From positions 1-11,950 of the forward strand of contig CALERA010000198.1 in NCBI GenBank assembly GCA_937908275.1: 11,950 nucleotides of DNA, written 5' to 3'. The DNA comes from an uncultured Desulfarculaceae bacterium (GTDB lineage: Bacteria; Desulfobacterota; Desulfarculia; Desulfarculales; Desulfarculaceae). Below the pieces are notes generated by a model. That model did no database searches, was not told the origin of the DNA, and saw only the letters and a program-made list of their open reading frames with translations. The position numbers and the translations under genes were made by a program. This document shows positions 1 to 6,379 of this stretch, piece after piece; the first letter of the stretch is position 1, and each line of letters starts with the position of its first letter.

Positions 1-808
1 GGACATCATTCTCTGCCGCAACGTGCTGATGTACTTCCTGCCCGAACGGGCCCGCGCGGTGGTGAAAAAACTGCACCGCTGCCTGACCGGGGGTGGCTGG
101 CTGGTGCTCGGGGCCTGCGAGCTATCCCTGGCCAAATTCGGCCATTTCGAGGCGGTGCAGTTTCCCGGCGCGATTCTTTTCCGCAAGCCGAACCCGGTCC
201 TGGCCGCCCGGCCCGCCTCCCGTCAGCCGGCGGAGGGGGACGAATCCCAGCCCTCCGCTGGTCTGGTCCCCGTCTCCTCAGGGTCAGCTGCCGCTCCTCC
301 CCCCTCCCCGGGCGGGCCAACCTGGTCCCTGGACTCGCCCGGCGCCCCGGCCGACGAACCCGGCCCAGGGTCCGCCCCGGTCGCGCCGCCCGGCCCGGGG
401 ACCACCGCAGAGGAGACCAGGGGCCGGATCCGGGCGCTGGCCGACAGCGGCCGCCTGCCCGAGGCCCTGGCGCTCTGCGAGCAGGCCTTGTCCAGCGCCA
501 AGCTGGAACCCAAGCTGCACTACCTGCACGCCACCATCCTGCTGGAGATGGAGGATCCGGAGGCGGCGAGCGTGGCCTTGCGCCGGGCGCTGTACCTGGA
601 GCCCGCGCTGGTGGCCGCCCATTTCACCCTGGGCAACCTGTTGTTACGCCAGGACAACCTGGCCGGAGCCAGGAAGAGCTTCGGCAATGTCCTGCGCCTG
701 CTGCACGCGCGCGCGGCGGAAGAAATCCTTCCCGAGATCGAGGGGCTCACCGCCGGACGGCTGCGGGCCATCGTCCAGGCCACCCTGAAAACCGGAGGTC
801 TGGCATGA
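1..808 (+). CDS. cheR: CheR-type chemoreceptor methyltransferase fused to TPRs (5' partial)
   Basis: C-terminal 268 residues of a CheR methyltransferase; base 2 is the first base of a full codon and the start lies upstream of the window. CheR moves methyl groups from S-adenosylmethionine to receptor glutamates in the cytoplasm. The visible part opens with the end of the SAM-binding fold, including the CheR hallmark ILCRNVLMYF (partial residues 3-12) and the following GGWLVLGACE strand. A proline- and glycine-rich linker of about 70 residues comes next (about 65-135). Then come TPR-like helices (about 139-237), for example the ARKSFGNVLRLL helix. CheR with C-terminal TPRs is the layout of WspC and FrzF in Wsp- and Frz-type pathways. 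The stop overlaps the cheW start by 4 bp (ATGA), implying translational coupling. The family call is firm; placing it as WspC/FrzF-like is inference from TPRs and neighbours. Confidence 0.93.
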   Translation, partial: DIILCRNVLMYFLPERARAVVKKLHRCLTGGGWLVLGACELSLAKFGHFEAVQFPGAILFRKPNPVLAARPASRQPAEGDESQPSAGLVPVSSGSAAAPPPSPGGPTWSLDSPGAPADEPGPGSAPVAPPGPGTTAEETRGRIRALADSGRLPEALALCEQALSSAKLEPKLHYLHATILLEMEDPEAASVALRRALYLEPALVAAHFTLGNLLLRQDNLAGARKSFGNVLRLLHARAAEEILPEIEGLTAGRLRAIVQATLKTGGLA

Positions 809-1383
809 CTCTGACCCGCCACCCGGCGACCGGCGAACTGAACCCGGAGCAAAAACGCGCGATCCTGCGCCGGCGGGCCGAGGACCTGGCCAGGCCGGGC
901 CAGGCCGAGAGCGGGCCGCAACAGAGCCTGGACCTGATCGTCTTTCGCCTGGCCGAGGAGACCTACGCCATCGAGTCGGAGTTCGTGCGCGAGGTGATCG
1001 ACCTGAAGAGCTACACCCCCCTGCCGGGGGTGCCGGCCTTTGTGCTGGGCATCGTCAACCTGCGGGGGGAGATCATCTCGGTGGTGGACCTGAAAAAATT
1101 CTTCAACCTGCCGGCCCGGGGCCTGGGAGAACTGAACAAGGTGATCGTGCTGCGCGACCAGGTCATGGAATTCGGGCTCCTGGCCGACGCCATCCTGGGG
1201 GTGCAGAACCTGCCCCTGGCGGGGATCAACCCCGCCCCCCCCACGCTCACCGGCATTGGCGCGCAGTACCTGAGGGGCGTCACCGCCGACCGGGTGGCGC
1301 TCCTGGACGGACGCACGATCCTGGGCGACGAAAACCTCATCGTGCGGCAGACGGCTCAGCGCTTTCTCTTAGCGGGGGGATGA
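805..1383 (+). CDS. cheW: CheW-type coupling protein with N-terminal extension
   Basis: 192-residue CheW scaffold that links chemoreceptors to CheA at the inner face of the membrane. The CheW/SH3-like fold covers about residues 42-185. Visible signatures are FRLAEETYAIESEFVREVI, the LPGVPAFVLGIVNLRGEIISVVDL core (split here as LPGVPAFVLGIVNLRG and EIISVVDL) and a final GRTILGDENLIV strand. About 40 residues precede the fold and contain a charged RRRAEDLA helix. This resembles WspD-type CheW proteins and is longer than the roughly 160 residues of a minimal CheW. The ATG at 805 overlaps the cheR stop and has GGAGGT at 794-799, five bases upstream, which settles the start. Its stop overlaps the first possible start of the receptor gene. 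It is the only CheW in the window, whereas Wsp systems usually have two; a second could lie upstream of base 1. Confidence 0.95.
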   Translation: MTLTRHPATGELNPEQKRAILRRRAEDLARPGQAESGPQQSLDLIVFRLAEETYAIESEFVREVIDLKSYTPLPGVPAFVLGIVNLRGEIISVVDLKKFFNLPARGLGELNKVIVLRDQVMEFGLLADAILGVQNLPLAGINPAPPTLTGIGAQYLRGVTADRVALLDGRTILGDENLIVRQTAQRFLLAGG

Positions 1384-1385
1384 CG

Positions 1386-2861
1386 ATGCAATGGTTCGAC
1401 AAGCTTGGCATGCGGGCCAAGATTTTCCTGGGCTTCAGCATCATGTGGCTGATGCTGGTGACGGCGATCAGCGTGGCCTACCTGAACATCGACCGCATCA
1501 CCAAATCGGAGAAGGAAATCCACGACGTCGGCCTGACCAAGGTCCTGACCCTGCAGCAGATCCGCACCCAGGAAACCCAAAATCGGGCGGAAATCCTGGA
1601 AATGGGCCTGACCGCCAGCGGTGAGGAGCGGGACCGGAGCGAACAGCGCATCGCGCAGCGCAGCGAGGAAATCACCCGGATGTTCGACCTGTTGTTCAAC
1701 CTGGAGCAGGACGAGCAGTTCAAACGCCGGCTGAAAGAATCCAAGGACCTCCTGGCCGAGCACCGCAAGACCAGGGAGCGGCAGATCAGCCTGATCCATC
1801 AGGGACAGACGGAAGCGGCCCAGGAGCTGGCCATGGGAATCCAGAACCAGCGCCACGACAAGCTGATCGCCTTGCTGAACGAGCTGCGGCGGCAAGAGGA
1901 CATCCGCCTGGACAAGATCCTGCTCGCCGACGTGGCCAGGGGCCAGGACGCGGTGCGGGTGTTCCTGTTCCTGGGGGTGGCGGCCTTTTTCCTGGGACTC
2001 TTCATGGTCTGGGTGTTGAACCGGGTGGTGGCCGAGGTCCAGCAGGTGGTCAGCCACCTGGGCGCCACCGCCAGCGAGATGCTCACCGCCAGCTCCCAGG
2101 TCGCCTCCGGCTCCGCCGAGACCGCCGCGGCCATCGTCCAGACCACCGCCACGGTGGAAGAGGTGCGCCAGGCGGCCCAGCTTTCCAACCAAAAGGCCCA
2201 GGATGTCTCGGGCAGCGCCAAGAGCGCGGCCCAGGTCGCCCGCGACGGCAACCAGGCGGTGGAGGAGGCCGGTCCGGGCATGCAGCAGATCCGGCGGGAG
2301 ATGGAGGCCATCGCCCGCACCATCGTGCTGCTGAGCGAACAGGGCCAGGCCATTGGCGGCATCATCGCCACGGTGACCGACCTGGCCGACCAGACCAACC
2401 TCCTGGCGGTCAACGCGGCCATCGAGGCGGCCAAGGCCGGGGAGCAGGGCAAGGGCTTCGCGGTGGTGGCGCAGGAGATCAAGAGCCTGGCCGACCAGTC
2501 CAAGCAGGCCACCGGCCAGGTGCGCACCATCCTGGGCGACATCCAGCGGGCCACCAGCGCCTCGGTGATGGCCACCGAGCAAGGGGGCAAGGCGGTGGAG
2601 GCGGGGCTCAAGCAGTTCTTCCAGGCCGGCGAGGCCATCCGGCTGCTGGCCGAGGCCACCGCCCTGGCCGCCCAGGCCTCCACCCAGATCGTCGCCTCCA
2701 GCCAGCAGCAGGTGGTGGGCATGGACCAGATCGGCCTGGCCATGGAGAACATCAAGCAGGCGGGCAACGACACCGTGGTCTCCATGAAGCAGATGGAGCA
2801 AGGGGCCCAGAACCTGAACGAGGTGGGGCAGCGGTTGCGCAAGCTGGTGAGCGGGAAATGA
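1386..2861 (+). CDS. Methyl-accepting chemotaxis protein, two TM segments, no HAMP
   Basis: 491-residue chemoreceptor. TM1 is at about residues 12-33. A helical sensing domain of about 150 residues (probably a four-helix bundle, rich in Glu/Gln/Arg) follows, then TM2 at about 188-211 (VFLFLGVAAFFLGLFMVWVL). The signalling hairpin has its tip near residues 343-352 (NAAIEAAKAGEQGKGFAVVA). I see no HAMP domain: the coiled coil starts straight after TM2 (AEVQQVVSHLGATASEML). The two arms are each about 140 residues, consistent with a 40-heptad (40H) receptor, the class usual for Wsp-like pathways. An ATG at 1380 would overlap the cheW stop as ATGA, but the G-run at 1374-1379 abuts it. It lies five bases before ATG 1386, so 1386 is preferred. 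The ligand cannot be told from sequence. The receptor presumably feeds the downstream CheA-REC. Confidence 0.95.
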   Translation: MQWFDKLGMRAKIFLGFSIMWLMLVTAISVAYLNIDRITKSEKEIHDVGLTKVLTLQQIRTQETQNRAEILEMGLTASGEERDRSEQRIAQRSEEITRMFDLLFNLEQDEQFKRRLKESKDLLAEHRKTRERQISLIHQGQTEAAQELAMGIQNQRHDKLIALLNELRRQEDIRLDKILLADVARGQDAVRVFLFLGVAAFFLGLFMVWVLNRVVAEVQQVVSHLGATASEMLTASSQVASGSAETAAAIVQTTATVEEVRQAAQLSNQKAQDVSGSAKSAAQVARDGNQAVEEAGPGMQQIRREMEAIARTIVLLSEQGQAIGGIIATVTDLADQTNLLAVNAAIEAAKAGEQGKGFAVVAQEIKSLADQSKQATGQVRTILGDIQRATSASVMATEQGGKAVEAGLKQFFQAGEAIRLLAEATALAAQASTQIVASSQQQVVGMDQIGLAMENIKQAGNDTVVSMKQMEQGAQNLNEVGQRLRKLVSGK

Positions 2862-2879
2862 TGGCCGGCGCGGGCGCGG

Positions 2880-2946
2880 CCGGGGCACGACCCCGGACCG
2901 GACCGGGCCGGACCACCCGGGACCGGGTGGACGCCGCCCAGCGGCG
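2880..2946 (+). promoter_or_regulatory. Three consecutive hairpins in the receptor-cheA gap
   Basis: The only sizeable gap in the operon (2862-2981, 120 bp) carries three inverted repeats in a row. They are CCGGGG at 2880-2885 with CCCCGG at 2891-2896, CCACCCGG at 2913-2920 with CCGGGTGG at 2923-2930, and a CGCCGC/GCGGCG pair at 2932-2937 and 2941-2946. None is followed by a T-run, so a classical intrinsic terminator is unlikely. They could attenuate transcription, stabilise mRNA ends, or only reflect base composition. Confidence 0.4.
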
Positions 2947-2981
2947 GCGCGAGGTCGCTTCCTCTCACCACGGGGCGAGCC

Positions 2982-5267
2982 ATGGACCCCAAGGACGCTG
3001 AGTTCCTCCGGAAACTCCAGGCCACCTTCCGGGTGGAAGCCCGGGAGCACCTGCGCAGCATCTCCGTGGGGCTGCTGGAGTTGGAGAAGACGCCCGACCC
3101 CGCCCGGCGCGCCGAGCTGGTCGAGACCGTCTTCCGCGAGACCCACAGCCTCAAGGGCGCGGCCCGCGCGGTGGACCAACGGGGCATCGAGGCCGTCTGC
3201 CAACCCATGGAAAGCACCCTGTCCGTGCTCAAGCGCAACCAGATCGTCCTGACCCCCGTCCTGTGCGACCTGTTGCACCAGGCCGTGGATCACATCGCCC
3301 GGCTGCTGGACTCACCCAGCCAGGAACCCGCCCTCCCGGATCAGGAGCGGCTGCGCGAGCTGACCGCGCGCCTGCGCCAGGCCGCCCTGGAATCCACGCC
3401 CCCCGGCCAGCCCGCGGCGACCTCCCCCGCCCCCCCCTCGCCACCGCCGTCCCCCGCGCCGCAGGCCCTGGGAGAGGCCGCGGTCTCCCGGCCCTCGCCC
3501 AGGACCCGCGGGGACGAACCGCCCGCCCTGGGCGAAACCGTCCGCATCCCCACGGCAAAATTGGAGCCGCTGCTGTTGCAGGCCGAGGAGATGCTGATGG
3601 CCAAGTTGGCCGCCGCCCAGCGGGCCATCGACGCCCGCGGCGCCTGCCAGGAAGTCATGGACTGGCTGGAGGCGCTGCGTCCCCGCCCGGAGCGCCGCCC
3701 CGAGGAGCGGAGCCTAGCCGGGGATGAAGCCCGCCTCCACGCCCTGCGCCTGCGCCTGGACGGCCTGGTCGCCTCCCTGGCCGAAGACCACCGCGCGGTC
3801 AAGCGCCTGGTGGACGAACATCTGGAGGCCATGAAGGGCCTCCTGATGCTGCCCGCGGCCTCGATCATGGACCTGCTGCCCAGGCTGGTGCGCGACCTGG
3901 CCCGCGGCCAGGGCAAGGAGGTGGAGCTGACCGTCCAGGGCGGCGAAATCGAGATGGACAAGCGGGTCCTGGAGGAATTCAAGGCCCCCCTCATCCATCT
4001 GATCCGCAACTGCGTCGATCACGGCCTGCAAAAGCCGGAGGAGCGCCTGCGCCAGGGCAAACCCCGCCAGGGTCGCATTCACCTGACCATCTCACCCAAG
4101 GACGGCCGCCAGGTGGAGATCGTCCTGTCCGACGACGGCGTGGGCATCGACCTGGAAAAGGTCCGCGCGGCGGCGGTGAGCAAGGAGATCGTCTCCGCCG
4201 AGGCGGCCTCCCGCCTGGACCCGGAGCAGACCCTGGCCCTCATCTTCCAGTCCGGGCTTTCCACCAGCCCCATCATCACCGACATCTCCGGGCGGGGTCT
4301 GGGGCTGGCCATCGTGCGCGAACGGGTGGAGGGTCTGGGGGGGACGGTGACGCTGGACTCCCACGGCCAGGCCGGCGCCACCTTCCGCATCGCCCTGCCC
4401 CTGACCAGGGCCGCCTTCAGCGGGATCCTGGCCCGGGTGGGGGAGCACCAGTTCCTGCTGCCCACCATCAACGTGGAGCGCGCCCTGCGTGTCCCGCGCG
4501 CCGAGATCAAGGCCGTGGAGAGCCACCGGACCGTTGCGGTGGACGGCCGGGTCCTGGCCCTGGTGGACCTGGCCCATGTCCTGGGCCTGCCCCGGCCCCC
4601 CGCCCCGTCGCCCCAGGCGGAGGGACGCGGAACGGAAGCCCTGGCCGGAGACTGGGTCCTGGCCCTGGTGTTGCGCTCCGCCGACCAGCGCATGGCCTTC
4701 CAGGTGGACGAGGTGCTGGACGAGCAGCAGGTGCTGCTCAAGAGCCTGGGACGCCAACTGAGGCGGGTGCGCAACCTCTCCGGGGCGGCGGTCCTGGGCA
4801 GCGGACGGGTGGTGCCGGTGCTCAACCCGCCCGACCTCATGCTCTCCGCGATCCGCCCCGTCCCCGAGACCCTGGCGGCAGAGGGCTCCCCGGAGCCGGC
4901 CCGGGCCGAGCGCATCCTGGTGGTGGAGGATTCGATCACCTCGCGCACCCTGATCAAGGGCATCCTGGAGAGCGCGGGCTACCAGGTGGCCACCGCGGTG
5001 GACGGCATGGACGCCATCAGCCAACTGCGCGGCGGGCGGTTCGACCTGGTGGTTTCCGACGTGGACATGCCGCGCCTGAACGGATTCGAGCTGACCGCCA
5101 GGATCCGCGCCGATGACGCCCTGCGGGAGCTGCCCGTGGTGCTGGTCACCGCCCTGGGATCGCGCGAGGACCGCGAGCGGGGCGTCGAGGTGGGGGCCAA
5201 CGCCTACATCGTCAAGAGCAGCTTCGACCAGAGCAACCTGCTGGACGTGCTGACCCAGCTTCTCTGA
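2982..5267 (+). CDS. cheA: CheA-type histidine kinase fused to a receiver (CheA-REC, WspE/FrzE-like)
   Basis: 761-residue cytoplasmic kinase that takes receptor signals and phosphorylates receiver domains. An HPt domain occupies about residues 1-120, with phosphoacceptor His55 in THSLKGAAR. There is no obvious P2 docking domain; instead a Pro/Ala-rich linker spans about 138-172. The dimerisation helices are at about 186-300. The ATPase has an N-box LIRNCVDHGL (about 340), G1 DDGVGID (about 384-390) and G2 GRGLGL (about 437-442). A CheW-like domain covers about 470-625. A receiver (about 644-761) has acceptor Asp693 in SDVDMPRLNG and a conserved Lys in YIVKSS. The architecture is that of WspE and FrzE. 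ATG 2982 follows only a weak GGGGCGAG, so translation may rely on upstream structure. The fused receiver may act as a phosphate sink or an output; that is inference from the family. Confidence 0.95.
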   Translation: MDPKDAEFLRKLQATFRVEAREHLRSISVGLLELEKTPDPARRAELVETVFRETHSLKGAARAVDQRGIEAVCQPMESTLSVLKRNQIVLTPVLCDLLHQAVDHIARLLDSPSQEPALPDQERLRELTARLRQAALESTPPGQPAATSPAPPSPPPSPAPQALGEAAVSRPSPRTRGDEPPALGETVRIPTAKLEPLLLQAEEMLMAKLAAAQRAIDARGACQEVMDWLEALRPRPERRPEERSLAGDEARLHALRLRLDGLVASLAEDHRAVKRLVDEHLEAMKGLLMLPAASIMDLLPRLVRDLARGQGKEVELTVQGGEIEMDKRVLEEFKAPLIHLIRNCVDHGLQKPEERLRQGKPRQGRIHLTISPKDGRQVEIVLSDDGVGIDLEKVRAAAVSKEIVSAEAASRLDPEQTLALIFQSGLSTSPIITDISGRGLGLAIVRERVEGLGGTVTLDSHGQAGATFRIALPLTRAAFSGILARVGEHQFLLPTINVERALRVPRAEIKAVESHRTVAVDGRVLALVDLAHVLGLPRPPAPSPQAEGRGTEALAGDWVLALVLRSADQRMAFQVDEVLDEQQVLLKSLGRQLRRVRNLSGAAVLGSGRVVPVLNPPDLMLSAIRPVPETLAAEGSPEPARAERILVVEDSITSRTLIKGILESAGYQVATAVDGMDAISQLRGGRFDLVVSDVDMPRLNGFELTARIRADDALRELPVVLVTALGSREDRERGVEVGANAYIVKSSFDQSNLLDVLTQLL

Positions 5268-5293
5268 GTGCAGCGAACCAGGAGCGGAGAGGG

Positions 5294-6379
5294 ATGATCA
5301 GAACCTTAATCGTCGAGGATTCCCTGGTGGTCCAGCAGCTCCTGCGACACATTCTGGAAAGCGATCCACACATCACGGTGGTGGGGGTGGCCAACAACGG
5401 CCAGGAGGCCCTGCCCGCGGTCATGAGCCTAAAGCCCGACGTCGTGACCATGGACATCCACATGCCCAAGCTGGACGGCTTCGAGGCCACCCGTCTGATC
5501 ATGGCCCATCGCCCCACCCCGATCGTGATCGTCAGCGGCGGCAGCGACGTCAACGAGGTCCATTTCTCCTTCCAGGCGGTGGAGGTCGGGGCCCTGGCGG
5601 TGATCAGCCGCCCTCCCGGCCCCGGCCATCCGGATCATCCGGCCGCCGCCCGGGAGTTGGTCCAGACGGTCAAGCTGATGTCCGAGGTGCGGGTCGTCAC
5701 CCGCAAGCCGCGCCCCGCGCCGGCGCCGACCAGCCTGGCCCTGGCCAACACGCCTCCCTTGGTTCACCAGACCGAGGTGGCGGCCATCGGGGCCTCCACC
5801 GGCGGTCCGGTGATCCTCAAGCAAATTCTTTCCCGCCTGCCCGCCAATCTCCCCTTCCCGATCCTGATCGCCCAGCACATCGCGGAGGGTTTCGTGGCCG
5901 GCTTCGTGGAATGGCTGGCCGACGTGGCGCGGTTTCCCCTGCGAATCGCCCGCCACGGCGACCCCCTGTGGCCGGGCTGCGGCTATCTGGCCCCGGACGG
6001 ATTTCACCTGGGCGTCAAGCCCGGCCCCCGCCTGGTGCTCAGCGACCACGCGCCGGAATACAGTGTGCGGCCCTCGGTGGCCTATCTGTTCCGCACCGTG
6101 GCCGAGGTCTTCGGGCCCCGGGCGGTGGGCGTGCTGCTGACCGGCATGGGCAGCGACGGCGCGCGGGAATTGGGCCTGATGCGGCAGCGGGGGGCGATCA
6201 CCCTGGCCCAGGACCAGGCCAGCTCGGTCATCTACGGCATGCCCGGCGCGGCCGCGGCCCTGGGGGCCGCCATCCACATCCTGCCCCCGGAGGGCATCGC
6301 GGCCTTTATCGCCACGTTGGCCAAGAAAACCAAAGGAGCCAACCATGGGCACCCAGAACAGCGACCCGGGCCAGCCTAG
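5294..6379 (+). CDS. cheB: Chemotaxis methylesterase/deamidase CheB (REC plus catalytic domain)
   Basis: 361-residue protein-glutamate methylesterase that removes methyl groups from the receptor, opposing CheR, and is activated by phosphorylation from CheA. The receiver (about residues 1-125) has acceptor Asp54 in TMDIHMPKLDG. A linker of about 35 residues leads to the esterase domain, about 160-350. The catalytic triad is readable: Ser168 in GASTGGP, His195 in AQHIAEGF and Asp288 in TGMGSDGA. Length and layout are normal for the family, and it equals WspF in Wsp-like operons. It starts 26 bp after cheA, with a purine-rich GGAG/GGAGAGGG stretch just before ATG 5294. Its last 35 bp overlap the start of the downstream hybrid kinase in another frame, implying coupled translation. 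No residue needed for activity appears to be missing. Confidence 0.97.
   Translation: MIRTLIVEDSLVVQQLLRHILESDPHITVVGVANNGQEALPAVMSLKPDVVTMDIHMPKLDGFEATRLIMAHRPTPIVIVSGGSDVNEVHFSFQAVEVGALAVISRPPGPGHPDHPAAARELVQTVKLMSEVRVVTRKPRPAPAPTSLALANTPPLVHQTEVAAIGASTGGPVILKQILSRLPANLPFPILIAQHIAEGFVAGFVEWLADVARFPLRIARHGDPLWPGCGYLAPDGFHLGVKPGPRLVLSDHAPEYSVRPSVAYLFRTVAEVFGPRAVGVLLTGMGSDGARELGLMRQRGAITLAQDQASSVIYGMPGAAAALGAAIHILPPEGIAAFIATLAKKTKGANHGHPEQRPGPA

Noticed and set aside
1356..3293. 645-codon open frame on the minus strand, opposite the receptor gene and the start of cheA
   Set aside because: Its product is His/Gly/Leu/Gln-rich without domains and it is antisense to clearly conserved coding sequence. 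Long antisense frames are expected at this GC content.
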